Assembly (NCBI RefSeq): GCF_026013615.1 | Contig: NZ_JAPDPI010000019.1 | Span: 1-64,000 of the forward strand | Reading direction: 5' to 3' | DNA: 64,000 bases | Source of the DNA: Plebeiibacterium marinum | GTDB lineage: Bacteria > Bacteroidota > Bacteroidia > Bacteroidales > Marinilabiliaceae | Shown: piece after piece, positions 36,711-45,853 of the stretch | How positions within the stretch are numbered: the first letter of the stretch is position 1 | How the letters are laid out: each line of letters starts with the position of its first letter | Notes under the pieces: model-generated | Database searches by the model: none | What the model was told of the DNA's origin: nothing | Seen by the model: the letters and a program-made list of their open reading frames with translations, nothing else | Program-made: the position numbers and the translations under genes

Positions 36711-37038
36711 TTTGTTGTTGCTTGTAAATTTATAAGGGAACATTAACCTGAGCCCTATGATTTTAATTGAATTGAGGTTGTTAAACTATAGCAATAATGC
36801 CTCATGCAATGTATTGTACTATCCAAATTATATCCAACTAACCACTTTTGTCAATACATAAAATTATCTGTGGATTTTGATTAGGAGACGTATAAAATTT
36901 AATGCTAAATATTCCCTCTGCTCTTGCAATATTTATTTATAGCGGTTATATTTAATACTATGCCGAATTTCTGAATGCTTTGCATATAAATAGGTTAAGT
37001 GTTTCAGGTTTGGCTTCAGGATAAATATAGTTGGGTTT
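36711..37038. other. Gene-free stretch upstream of the histidine kinase
   Basis: 328 bp, AT-rich. I see no gene, strong dyad or T-tracted hairpin. A weak TGCTTTGCA box near 36975 could be a -7 element of the kinase gene. Confidence 0.3.
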
Positions 37039-40000
37039 ATGTTAAAGTATTGTTTAACCATATTGTTCTTAGGACTTCTGTTGCTGGCAGATGCTCAATA
37101 TAAGTTTACTCCGCTTGAAACAGATGTGGGAATTGATATGACCCGGTCAATATTCCGTGATCATAGGGGGTATGTGTGGATTGGCAATCAGCGTCTGGGA
37201 TTAATGCGTTATGATGGCTATGAAATCAGGAGGTATCTTCATCAACATAATGATACTGCCTCAATGAGTAGCAATGCCATTTATTGTATTTTTGAAGACT
37301 CAAAGAAACAGCTTTGGATTGGGACAGAAGATGGGCTGAACAGGTATGTTGAAGAGGTGGATGGATTTGTGAACTATTATTTTAAACAACCTGGCCAAAC
37401 CAACCTGTCCAGTAGTTTTATCAATAAAATTGCAGAAGCACCTGATTCCACTTTGTGGGTGCTTACCCAAAATGGCTTGTTATCCTATGATAGGGGTAAC
37501 GATAAGTTTATTTACCATGTAAATTCTGCACAAAGTGACAATGCCTTTACTTGTATTGACTGGGATAGTAAAGGGCGCATGTGGTGTGGAACAAATAATA
37601 CAAATGGGCTCTATCGGTTTAATCCCCTTCAAAGTTCGTTTTTGTTCTTCCCCGATGCTCATCCCTCAAGGCAGGTAATAGGCAAAAAAACTCTTTTTAT
37701 AGATTCAGCAGATAATTTCTGGTATGGGCATATGGGGGTGGGCCTGGCAAAATTTCATCCAGACAAGGGAAACTACGACTATTACCCGGATGGGAATACA
37801 TCCACGGGTACTAATGGGAACATTATTTACGATATACTTGAGGTGGATAGTATCAATTTATTTATTGGTATCGACCAGGGGGGTATTAGTATATTAAACC
37901 GTGAAACAGATAAATTCCACCATGTTACAAACAATAATTTCCGTTACGGGAATATTGGTTCCAACGGTGTATATTGTTTGCATAAGGATTATGAGGGGAT
38001 TATCTGGGTTGGAACTTCCAGGGGAGGGGTCAGTTTTGCTAATCCTAAGGAAGCTCGTTTTGATACGTATTACCCAATGCATTTTGCACAGGTAGGAAAT
38101 GACCAACAATCTTATTATCCTTCCTATGGATTTAACAGTTGCTTTTTGGAAGATTTTGAGGGGGATATCTGGATAGGAATGGATGGAGGAGGGGTAAATG
38201 TATTTAACCGGAAATCAAAGAAATTTACCTTGCTCAATAAGTTGCTTGATCTGAATTTAAAAGTTGTGCGTTCCCTGTGTCAGGATTCAGATGGGAATAT
38301 TTGGATTACTTACTGGGAAGGAAAAATCATTAAATATAATCCCCAAAATAATAGCTATACCCTGGAAGAATTTCAGCCTCCTGAACTGGTACAGTTAAGT
38401 GCCAATTCTTATATGAGAATGTTCATTGATAGTAAAAAAAGGTTTTGGTTGGCTTATACCTTTGGCGATGTGGCCTGTTATAGACCGGATAAATCTTTTA
38501 TAAACCAATATTTTATCGGGGACTCTGTCAGGTACATGGATCCTGTATTGTATGAGTCTGACGATGGTGAGATATATGCTGCATCTAAAGATGGTGTTTT
38601 TTTATATGATGAACAAAGTGACACCATGCATAAGATAGTTGATGTTGACAATGTGGTAAGTATGGATTTTGGTGGAGAAAACGATATTTGGTTCGGAACC
38701 CTTGGTGGCGATTTATACAGTTGTAACCTGGAAGGCAAGGATTTAAAAAAACATATAATCCATAAAAATACAGCAGGCCTATCCATTAAGGCGGTAGCAT
38801 ACGTTAATAAGCAGGTGTGGATTTCAACTGATGCAGGAATCGTTATTTATCATACAGAAACCCATACAACTTCTGCTTTTGATAAGAATGATGGCTTGCA
38901 TGGGAATAATTTCTTTATGCAATCTGTCCTGAAAGCTAATGATGGGCAATTGTTTTTTGGTGGTGACAATGGCTTTAGTGCCTTTTATCCGGAAAAGATG
39001 CATAGCAATGATTTTGTTCCTCCGGTATACATAACCGATTTGTATCTGTCTTCTGAAAAAAAGAGCCTGAAAGATTCCATTTTATCCAGGCAACGAACAG
39101 AGTTTGTCAATACGGTGGAATTGGACTGGAAATCAAAATTAAAGCTTGAATTTAGGTTTGTGGCAATCAACCTGACCTTTCCCGTAAAAAACCAGTATAA
39201 GTTTATGTTGGAAGGTTTTGATTCGTCGTGGAATGATGCAAGCCCCCTTTCCAGAAAAGCGGTATATACCAATCTTAATCCAGGGGAGTATGTTTTCCGG
39301 GTAAAGGCTAGTAATAACGATGGCCTTTGGAATGAGGAAGGAGCAGGTTTGTCCCTGATAATTAATCCTCCATTTTGGAAAACAACCTGGTTTGTTGCCA
39401 TAGAAGTTCTCATAGTCTTTATTCTGCTGTATTCGTTCATTTTGCATAGAGAACGCAAAATGATACGTGATAAAATGAAGTTGCAGGAAAAAGTTACGCA
39501 AAGAACCAAACAGATAGAGGAGCAAAAGGAAACGTTGGATAAGCAAAACCGACTTCTTGAACAGCAAAATGATGAGCTTGAGTCCAAACAAGAGGAGCTT
39601 CAGGTGCAAAACGAGGAACTTAACAGGCACAGGAACCACTTGCAGGAATTGGTTGATGAACAAACTGAAGATTTAATAGAGGCAAAAGAAAAGGCAGAAG
39701 AGTCGGAGCGTTTAAAATCATCATTTTTGGCTAATATGTCGCATGAAATCAGAACACCCATGAATGCGATTATTGGATTCTCCACCTTGTTGACTACACC
39801 TGAAATTAGTGATGATGAGAAGGAAACTTTTGTTCCGATGATTCGCGACAATAGTGAAGTCCTGCTCCACTTAGTTGAGGATATTCTCGATTTTTCGCTT
39901 ATAGAAAGCAATCAGATTAAAATCAACTGCAAGGAGTTTAATCTTAATGATTTGATTGAGAATGTATTTGCAAATTTTGTTTTTGATGATAAAGTGAAGG

Positions 40001-40401
40001 GGCTTGACCTGAGATTGAAAAATACGGTTGAAAGTGAGGAGTTGCATTTGTTTTCGGATGAGTACAGGATCCGGCAGATATTATCCAATCTGATGAGCAA
40101 TGCGCTGAAGTTTACGCAAAAAGGCTTTGTGGAACTTGGCTCCAGAAAAAAAGATGGCATGTTGGAATTGTACGTAAAAGATAGCGGTGTTGGGATGACA
40201 GTAGAAGAGCAGGAAGTTATCTTTAGGCAGTTTGTAAAACTTCAGAAAGATCAATACAGCAATATCCGGGGGATAGGTCTTGGGCTTTCCATTTCAAAAC
40301 GACTGGCAGATTTATTACACGGCCAACTCAGTGTTTTCTCAAAAAAGGATGTAGGATCAGAGTTTGTATTGACCCTTCCCGTTGAAAAATTACCTTCTTA
40401 A
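37039..40401 (+). CDS. Two-component sensor kinase with beta-propeller input (reg_prop/Y_Y_Y)
   Basis: 1120 residues. Signal peptide to about 19; two seven-bladed-type propellers made of reg_prop repeats (DSKKQLWIGTEDGLNRY, DYEGIIWVGTSRGGV and others) to about 665; a Y_Y_Y domain (about 700-770, YTNLNPGEYVFRVKASN); one membrane helix (about 783-803); a long coiled coil (810-890); HisKA with phospho-acceptor His902 in MSHEIRTPMNAIIGF; HATPase with N box (LSNLMSNALKFT) and GIGLGLSI. It ends there: no receiver or AraC domain, unlike the usual Bacteroidetes hybrid. Glycan-linked targets are typical for the family, but no such genes are nearby. Confidence 0.88.
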   Translation: MLKYCLTILFLGLLLLADAQYKFTPLETDVGIDMTRSIFRDHRGYVWIGNQRLGLMRYDGYEIRRYLHQHNDTASMSSNAIYCIFEDSKKQLWIGTEDGLNRYVEEVDGFVNYYFKQPGQTNLSSSFINKIAEAPDSTLWVLTQNGLLSYDRGNDKFIYHVNSAQSDNAFTCIDWDSKGRMWCGTNNTNGLYRFNPLQSSFLFFPDAHPSRQVIGKKTLFIDSADNFWYGHMGVGLAKFHPDKGNYDYYPDGNTSTGTNGNIIYDILEVDSINLFIGIDQGGISILNRETDKFHHVTNNNFRYGNIGSNGVYCLHKDYEGIIWVGTSRGGVSFANPKEARFDTYYPMHFAQVGNDQQSYYPSYGFNSCFLEDFEGDIWIGMDGGGVNVFNRKSKKFTLLNKLLDLNLKVVRSLCQDSDGNIWITYWEGKIIKYNPQNNSYTLEEFQPPELVQLSANSYMRMFIDSKKRFWLAYTFGDVACYRPDKSFINQYFIGDSVRYMDPVLYESDDGEIYAASKDGVFLYDEQSDTMHKIVDVDNVVSMDFGGENDIWFGTLGGDLYSCNLEGKDLKKHIIHKNTAGLSIKAVAYVNKQVWISTDAGIVIYHTETHTTSAFDKNDGLHGNNFFMQSVLKANDGQLFFGGDNGFSAFYPEKMHSNDFVPPVYITDLYLSSEKKSLKDSILSRQRTEFVNTVELDWKSKLKLEFRFVAINLTFPVKNQYKFMLEGFDSSWNDASPLSRKAVYTNLNPGEYVFRVKASNNDGLWNEEGAGLSLIINPPFWKTTWFVAIEVLIVFILLYSFILHRERKMIRDKMKLQEKVTQRTKQIEEQKETLDKQNRLLEQQNDELESKQEELQVQNEELNRHRNHLQELVDEQTEDLIEAKEKAEESERLKSSFLANMSHEIRTPMNAIIGFSTLLTTPEISDDEKETFVPMIRDNSEVLLHLVEDILDFSLIESNQIKINCKEFNLNDLIENVFANFVFDDKVKGLDLRLKNTVESEELHLFSDEYRIRQILSNLMSNALKFTQKGFVELGSRKKDGMLELYVKDSGVGMTVEEQEVIFRQFVKLQKDQYSNIRGIGLGLSISKRLADLLHGQLSVFSKKDVGSEFVLTLPVEKLPS

Positions 40402-40881
40402 CTTTTATTTCCTAAACATTTCGGGTGCCTTTGGGCATTTAATATTGATTTTTAGTGTTCTAAATGGTAATTTTTACGTTTTTCCTGATAGTATCGTAGA
40501 AAACAATAAAAAGTCAATAATCTTGATATTTGATTCTCTTCTGGTTTTCCAACCTGGGATTTGTTGAAAAAAACGAACTCAATCATGCTAAAATATAAAC
40601 ACCTGAAAGTTTTTTGCAAGAGCTAAGTGGGTTGAAAATAAGAAGATAGTGTATTTTGATATTGATAATTGCAAAAATAACGTAAACTATTAAGTACATA
40701 TATGGAAAAATGTGTTATTTTTGTTGGCATAAAAGTGATACCGCAAAGAAACCCATCTATAGATTATTCTTAAGGTGAAGCTCCAATGACTTTTCTGGTT
40801 TTTGGTACTTCACCTTTTTTGTTGTCCCTAATCTGCAACTTTTATTAAAAACTAATTCAACTATTTTGTGTTTTATATGCA
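40402..40881. other. 480-bp intergenic stretch holding a small-RNA-like unit
   Basis: No gene is seen. The right part carries the promoter-hairpin unit described separately (40716-40820), which is repeated at 44.5 kb. The left part (40402-40710) is AT-rich without clear structure. Confidence 0.4.
40716..40820 (+). ncRNA. Candidate small RNA, copy 1 (promoter plus terminator hairpin)
   Basis: A perfect TAnnTTTG box (TATTTTTG, 40716-40723) is followed 33 bp later by TCTATAGATTATTCTTAAGG (from 40756) and a terminator: AAGGTGAAG (40772-40780) pairs with CTTCACCTT (40808-40816), then a run of T. CCAA and TTGG extend pairing inside the loop. The same box, the TATAGATTAT block and an AAGGTGA/TCACCTTTTTT hairpin recur at 44.5 kb. 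The transcript would be about 90 nt. It could instead be a leader of the photolyase gene 62 bp downstream. Confidence 0.45.
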
Positions 40882-42177
40882 ATGGCAAAAGAAAAGGTTA
40901 GTATATTCTGGTTTAGAAGAGATTTACGCTTAGATGACAATTACGGTTTTTATAAATCTCTTAACGGTAATTACCCCGTTTTACCTCTTTTTATTTTTGA
41001 TACAGATATAACCGATAAACTTGCGGTTGATGATTCAAGGATTGGTTTTATTTATGAATTGCTTTCAGGTCTTTCTGATGCGTTGCGCAGTTATTCCAGT
41101 GGTATTCTGGTTAAAAAAGGAAAACCATATGAGGTATGGAATGAATTGCTGGGTGAATATGATGTCCGGTCTGTTTATGCTAATGAGGACTATGAACCAT
41201 ACGGTATTCAACGGGATGAGCTGGTAAAAGATCTTCTGTCTTGGCGTAGTATTCCTTTCTCGTTATATAAAGATCATGTGATTTTTGCTAAGGCAGATGT
41301 TTTAAAAAATGATGGATCGCCTTATGCCATGTATACCGCCTATAAAAACAGGTGGTTACGTAATTTGGCAGAATGCCCGTTTGATGAGTTTCCCTTGGTT
41401 GAAAATGCGAACTTTATAAAACGACGCTTTAATATACCGACATTAACAGACTTGGGATTTGTACCATCAGGTATTAAAGTTGTGCCGTATTCCTTTGATT
41501 GTTTGAAGGATTATGATGAAACCCGCGATTATCCTGCCCTGAATGGGAGTAGTAAACTGGGGCCTTTTCTTCGGTTTGGTGCTTTGAGTATCCGTAAAGT
41601 GTTTAGACAGGCAAGGTATAATGAAACATTTTTAAATGAATTGATTTGGCGTGAGTTTTTTATTCAGGTATTATATCATTTTCCATTATCGGCTAATAAA
41701 AATTTTAAAGAAAAATATGATGGTATAAAATGGAGGAATAACCTGGAGGAGTTTGAAAAGTGGAAATGCGGGGAAACTGGTTATTTGTTGGTTGACGCAG
41801 GAATGAGGGAGTTGAATGCCACCGGATATATGCATAATAGGGTGCGTATGGTAGTTGCCAGTTTTTTGTGCAAACATTTGTTGATTGATTGGAGGTGGGG
41901 AGAACGGTTTTTTGCAGAAAAACTATTGGATTTTGAACTGGCTTCCAATGTGGGTAATTGGCAATGGGTGGCTGGTACAGGTTGCGATTCGGCGCCTTAC
42001 TTTAGGGTGTTCAATCCTATTCAGCAAGCTGTAAAGTTTGATCCGCAAATGGAATATATTAAAAAGTGGCTTACTGCAAAGGAAATTAAATGTGCCAAAC
42101 CAATGGTTGAGCACAAATATGCGCGCGAAAGGGCAATTTATACTTATCGTGCAGAATTAAAACCCGACAGGAGATAA
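40882..42177 (+). CDS. phrB: Deoxyribodipyrimidine photolyase (class I)
   Basis: 431 residues. The N-terminal photolyase alpha/beta domain begins VSIFWFRRDLRLDDN; the FAD domain has WREFFIQVLY, GETGYLLVDAGMREL, TGYMHNRVRMVVASFL, DWRWGERFF, NWQWVAGTG and FNPIQQAVKFDP. It binds FAD and uses blue light to split pyrimidine dimers in DNA. The length and motifs fit a CPD photolyase better than a signalling cryptochrome. It stands alone and is convergent with the TetR gene. Confidence 0.92.
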   Translation: MAKEKVSIFWFRRDLRLDDNYGFYKSLNGNYPVLPLFIFDTDITDKLAVDDSRIGFIYELLSGLSDALRSYSSGILVKKGKPYEVWNELLGEYDVRSVYANEDYEPYGIQRDELVKDLLSWRSIPFSLYKDHVIFAKADVLKNDGSPYAMYTAYKNRWLRNLAECPFDEFPLVENANFIKRRFNIPTLTDLGFVPSGIKVVPYSFDCLKDYDETRDYPALNGSSKLGPFLRFGALSIRKVFRQARYNETFLNELIWREFFIQVLYHFPLSANKNFKEKYDGIKWRNNLEEFEKWKCGETGYLLVDAGMRELNATGYMHNRVRMVVASFLCKHLLIDWRWGERFFAEKLLDFELASNVGNWQWVAGTGCDSAPYFRVFNPIQQAVKFDPQMEYIKKWLTAKEIKCAKPMVEHKYARERAIYTYRAELKPDRR

Positions 42178-42213
42178 ACCAAAGAGCCTCCTGTCGGAAT
42201 TGTATAATATTAG

Positions 42214-42942
42214 TTAATACTTGTGTATTAAAGTGTTTACCCGGTTTTTTGATAAACCTGTAATTTCCACAATATCATCAACCTCCATGCCTTTTTGGTG
42301 TGCTTTTATGGCAACATCATCCATTTTATTGTCGGTTTCCAGTTTATCAAAAACAAGATCGATGAGCCAATTCAGGGTTTTTATAAACTCTTCAACATCC
42401 TGCTTTTCCGTAAAATCAAATTCACCAAAGGTAGATTTTTCCTTGTGCAGTATCAGGTAATATATGCCAGCAATAAAAAAGGCATAAATCATGTTGGCGT
42501 TGATGTTATATCTGTTGAATACATCGCGGGCCTGCGAGTATAATCCCTCGGCAAGTATCTCTCTTTGGATGGCAACCGAAGTGGTAAAGCCTTCCTTGTC
42601 TCCCAGTTCCCAAATTAAGAACTGCTGAAGCTCTTCATTGTTGTAAATATCGTTAAACTGGTTAATAAGGAGCCCTTTCATAAACTCACGGTGGTCTTCA
42701 ATCTGGTGCCCCTCCAGTTTCGACAGGTTTTTAAGCCAATAGTCCTGTTGGTTGATATAGGCTTTTAAAAGTCCGTCAAAATCAGTATAGTGGCGGTAGA
42801 TAAAAGCTTTGTCTACTCCTGATTCTTCTGAAATTAAGTTGATGCTTAATTTGGAGTACCCTCTCTCTTTGAGTACCAGCCCAATGGTCTTGATTAACTT
42901 GAGTCTTGATGCAATTGCTTTTTTTTCTCTTATGCTAGGCAT
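42214..42942 (-). CDS. TetR/AcrR family regulator with C-terminal helix-turn-helix-like tail
   Basis: 242 residues. N-terminal TetR DNA-binding domain (about 10-57): LSINLISEESGVDKAFIYRHYTDFDGLL in family terms (helix-turn-helix then YxHYxxxxxL). The middle is an all-helical ligand/dimer domain. Unusually, the last 30 residues (AHQKGMEVDDIVEITGLSKN and onward) look like another short HTH of the kind used to read DNA or to end Bacteroidota regulators. Targets unknown; its nearest same-strand neighbour is the PLP enzyme gene 80 bp upstream. Confidence 0.82.
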   Translation of the reverse strand: MPSIREKKAIASRLKLIKTIGLVLKERGYSKLSINLISEESGVDKAFIYRHYTDFDGLLKAYINQQDYWLKNLSKLEGHQIEDHREFMKGLLINQFNDIYNNEELQQFLIWELGDKEGFTTSVAIQREILAEGLYSQARDVFNRYNINANMIYAFFIAGIYYLILHKEKSTFGEFDFTEKQDVEEFIKTLNWLIDLVFDKLETDNKMDDVAIKAHQKGMEVDDIVEITGLSKNRVNTLIHKY

Positions 42943-43021
42943 TTTGTAAATGATTATTGTGTTTATTAAAAGGTTTACAGTTATTGGTTTTCAATGTCTG
43001 AGCAGGGTTCCTGGGAGCGTT

Positions 43022-44287
43022 TCATGTGTTTCTTGAAATGCCAAGTCCATACTCATTATTGATTTTGGCCAGCAAGTTACAAAATTTATCTAAGTCTGAA
43101 AGAGTGTGTTGCGCAGTAACGCTTACCCGAAACCTGGAATCGTTTATTTTTACTGCCGGATAAATAGCCGGGACAACATAAATACCATTTTCTAATAGTT
43201 TTCGTGCGGTAGACAGAGTTTTTTCATCATCCCTTATCATTAATGGGGTAATAGGGGTTTCAGAATGGCCGGTGTCGTAACCCATATCAGCGAGTTTTGT
43301 TTTCAGGTAATGGGTGTTTTTCCAAAGGTTTTTAATGTGTTCAGGTTCTTCTGAAAACAAGTCGACTGCTTTTGATGCTGCAGCAACAACTGCCGGAGCC
43401 ACGGAAACGGAGAAGATGTTGGATCGGGAGAAGTGTCTCATATATTCGATCAGCTTTTCTGAGCCGGCGATATATCCGCCTGCGGTCCCCATTGACTTGC
43501 TGAAAGTTCCGATAACCAGGTCAACGCGGTTTTCAACGCCAAAATGGTCCAGGGTGCCTTTGCCATCTTTCCCTAATACGCCGGCTCCATGGGCATCATC
43601 AACAAAAACCATGGCGCCATATTTTTCTGCCAGGTCGCAAATATCTGGTAGTTTTGCCAAATCACCGTCCTGAGAAAATACCCCATCAACCACTATCGTC
43701 ATGTTACGGTATTTTCCTTGCGACCTTTTTAAAACCAGCTCAAGGTAATTCATGTCGTTGTGCTTGTATATTTTAACGTTGGTGTTGTTTCGTAATCCAT
43801 CGTAAATACTGGCATGTACATACATATCAGCAAAAACAATATCTGCTTTGTTGAACATATTCTGGAATACGCCAATGTTGGCCGAATAACCTGAGGTAAA
43901 TAGTATGGCCTTTTCCTGACCGTGCAGGCGGGCCAGTTTTTCTTCCAGTTCTTTGTGAATATCAATATAACCTCCTATTGGCGGTGCGGCACAGGTGCCC
44001 GCTCCATATTTATCGATGGCATCTTTGGCTGCTTGCTTTACTTTTGGGTGCTGCGATAATCCCAGGTAGTTGTTTGATACAAAGCTCGTGGTTTCAAAGA
44101 CTTCATGGGTGTAGTAATCCTTTACAGTCATTTTGTTGCCTACTGCTGATTGTGCCATAAAGCCATAAGGATAAGTTTTGTTGTGGTTAAACTGCTCCTT
44201 AAATCTTTCAAAGTTTTCTACTGATGCATGGGTATCCATATCCGGAATATCGATAAACTCCCTCATGCTCATAAATTGTTTTTCCAT
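43022..44287 (-). CDS. Alpha-oxoamine synthase (KBL/serine palmitoyltransferase/BioF family)
   Basis: 421 residues, PLP-dependent. Key sites: NNYLGLSQHP, GTCAAPPIGGYIDIH, HASIYDG, FVDDAHGAG (Asp231/His233) and the PLP lysine Lys264 in GTFSKSMGTAGG. The family condenses an amino acid with an acyl-CoA or acyl-ACP and releases CO2. Candidates are serine palmitoyltransferase (sphingolipids, common in Bacteroidota), glycine C-acetyltransferase or BioF. The 40-residue N-terminal extension and lack of tdh or bio genes nearby favour a sphingolipid-like or specialised role, without proof. Confidence 0.82.
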   Translation of the reverse strand: MEKQFMSMREFIDIPDMDTHASVENFERFKEQFNHNKTYPYGFMAQSAVGNKMTVKDYYTHEVFETTSFVSNNYLGLSQHPKVKQAAKDAIDKYGAGTCAAPPIGGYIDIHKELEEKLARLHGQEKAILFTSGYSANIGVFQNMFNKADIVFADMYVHASIYDGLRNNTNVKIYKHNDMNYLELVLKRSQGKYRNMTIVVDGVFSQDGDLAKLPDICDLAEKYGAMVFVDDAHGAGVLGKDGKGTLDHFGVENRVDLVIGTFSKSMGTAGGYIAGSEKLIEYMRHFSRSNIFSVSVAPAVVAAASKAVDLFSEEPEHIKNLWKNTHYLKTKLADMGYDTGHSETPITPLMIRDDEKTLSTARKLLENGIYVVPAIYPAVKINDSRFRVSVTAQHTLSDLDKFCNLLAKINNEYGLGISRNT

Positions 44288-44672
44288 ACTATTAAAAATT
44301 ATAACGATGATTATTTTAGTTCGTTTTTACAATAATAGTAAATAGATGCAAGTATTTGTTTTAATAATTGACTTTCATGGCGGTAGTTTGGTATCGCCCT
44401 TTTTATGAGTGTGTTTTTGTTTTTGAAATAGTAGTGGAGGTCTTTGTGTTTTATGGGATAAATGTGTTGGTTGGTTTATTTATATGTAATTTAACGAACC
44501 ATAAAGTATGAAAAATAAATAATGTTATTATTTTTGATGTCGATTTGATTCCATAAGATTATAGAATCCCTACTATAGATTATCCTGAAGGTGAGAGATG
44601 AAGTGTTGCATAAACGGATTGCAATTTCATCATCACCTTTTTTTCTGCATAAAAATTGGGTGATGGAATTAA
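44288..44672. other. Intergenic stretch holding the second small-RNA-like unit
   Basis: 385 bp between two minus-strand genes with no coding frame. Its main content is the plus-strand unit at 44529-44645, oriented against both neighbours, so it is not a leader of either. Confidence 0.4.
44529..44645 (+). ncRNA. Candidate small RNA, copy 2
   Basis: TATTTTTG (44529-44536) is an exact TAnnTTTG box. About 36 bp later lies CTATAGATTATCCTGAAGG (from 44573), nearly the same as in the 40.7-kb copy. A terminator follows: AAGGTGA (44588-44594) pairs with TCACCTT (44633-44639), GATGAA with TTCATC and TTGCA with TGCAA further in, then a T run. The long stem differs in sequence from copy 1 but keeps its shape. 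No plus-strand gene follows, so an independent RNA is the simplest reading. Confidence 0.5.
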
Positions 44673-45113
44673 TTATTTGGACAAAAGATTAATAATATCG
44701 TAGAGGCTTTGTTTGAGTGTTAATAAGTCATCCAGTTTAATGTTGCTGTTTAACAGGCGTTTTGCAAGTTCTTCAGGAATTTTTGAAGCTTTTTCTTGTA
44801 GCTCCTTGCCTTTGTTGGTTAGCTGCACAAGTACTTTCCGCTCGTCTTTGTCCGAACGACTTCTGTAAATCAGGTTTTGCTGCTCCATTCGTTTAAGCAG
44901 CGGCGTTATGGTATTGGTATTGAGGATCAGTTTTTTTGCAATATCATTAACCCCAAGGCAGTCATTCTCCCATAAAACCATTAAAACTAAATATTGTGGA
45001 TAAGTGATGGATAAACTGTCTAAAAATGGTTGGTATTCCCTTGTGATCAACCTTGATGCTGCGTAAATAGGGAAGCACAATTGATTTTTCAGTTTAAGCT
45101 GTTCGTATGCCAT
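44673..45113 (-). CDS. OhrR-like MarR family redox regulator
   Basis: 146 residues, winged-helix MarR. The N-terminus LKLKNQLCFPIYAASRLITREYQPFLDSLSITYPQYLVL in family terms carries the OhrR hallmark Cys (Cys13) and the Tyr pair in the following helices (Tyr27, Tyr38/41); recognition helix near NTNTITPLLKRME and the wing DKDERKVLV. OhrR proteins release DNA when the Cys is oxidised by organic peroxide. Glutathione peroxidase lies just upstream on the same strand. A perfect 19-bp dyad in the 70-bp gap suggests autoregulation. Confidence 0.85.
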   Translation of the reverse strand: MAYEQLKLKNQLCFPIYAASRLITREYQPFLDSLSITYPQYLVLMVLWENDCLGVNDIAKKLILNTNTITPLLKRMEQQNLIYRSRSDKDERKVLVQLTNKGKELQEKASKIPEELAKRLLNSNIKLDDLLTLKQSLYDIINLLSK

Positions 45114-45151
45114 GTTAAATAGTTATGGAGAATGAACTGCAATATTACAAA

Positions 45152-45170
45152 AAATTGAATAATTCAATTT
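45152..45170. promoter_or_regulatory. Perfect dyad, probable MarR operator
   Basis: AAATTGAAT-A-ATTCAATTT is a perfect 9-bp palindrome with a single central base, 39 bp upstream of the marR start. It is AT-rich like known OhrR operators. A TAATATTG box (minus strand, 45147-45140) lies 17 bp downstream of a TTG inside the dyad, so binding would cover the -33 region. Confidence 0.55.
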
Positions 45171-45183
45171 AGTGAGGCCTGTT

Positions 45184-45813
45184 TTATAGGGCAATTTCTT
45201 TTAAAAAGCCATCCTCCAAAGGGGAAACGGAAGGCCCGAAATAGTGAGTCAATATACCATTTTCATCAACCAGGTATTTGCTAAAATTCCAGTCGGGTTC
45301 ATGATCGTTCCAGCCGTTTAACCCCTTGCTCGAAAGCCATTTGAAAATCGGCTGTTGGTTTGTTTTTGGGGTTACACAACCTTTAGGGGCAACAGGGAAT
45401 GTTACTCCATAGTTGATGGTGCAGAATTGAGCTATTTTTTCATCATCACCTTTTTCCTGGTTTGCAAAATCGTTAGAGGGGAAAGCTATTATCTGTAATG
45501 TTTTGCCAAATTTTTCATGTAGTGTTTGTAGTTCTTTGTATTGCCCTGTATAGCCACAATCGGAAGCTGTGTTTACAAGCAAAACCTTTTTGCCTTTGTA
45601 ATCTGAAAAGTCAATTACAGTGCCGGTTTTTAAGGTCAATTTCAAGTTGTAAAAAGAGTTTTTAGGACTGGTTTTGTCTGGGTTGGCTATCACAACCCCG
45701 TTTTTTCCTTTTTTCCCGATTTTGCGTATCGTGGGATACAACTTTCGTAGCAGTCTTTGCTTAAATGTTTCCTGCTTTACCTTGCTGGTAGTGTTTGAAT
45801 CATTTGTTTTCAT
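45184..45813 (-). CDS. Glutathione peroxidase family protein
   Basis: 209 residues. Core motifs of the non-selenium GPx/thioredoxin-peroxidase type: NTASDCGYTGQY (peroxidatic Cys86), AFPSNDFANQE (Gln) and DWNFSKYLVDENG (Trp-Asn). It reduces hydroperoxides, in bacteria usually with thioredoxin. The first 50 residues are an extension rich in Lys/Arg not seen in typical 160-residue enzymes and not a signal peptide. Its promoter carries tandem palindromes, and an OhrR-like gene follows 70 bp downstream, so peroxide control is likely. Confidence 0.9.
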   Translation of the reverse strand: MKTNDSNTTSKVKQETFKQRLLRKLYPTIRKIGKKGKNGVVIANPDKTSPKNSFYNLKLTLKTGTVIDFSDYKGKKVLLVNTASDCGYTGQYKELQTLHEKFGKTLQIIAFPSNDFANQEKGDDEKIAQFCTINYGVTFPVAPKGCVTPKTNQQPIFKWLSSKGLNGWNDHEPDWNFSKYLVDENGILTHYFGPSVSPLEDGFLKEIAL

Positions 45814-45853
45814 AAAGAAATATTTAATTGATTATTTTAATCAAGAGATAAAA

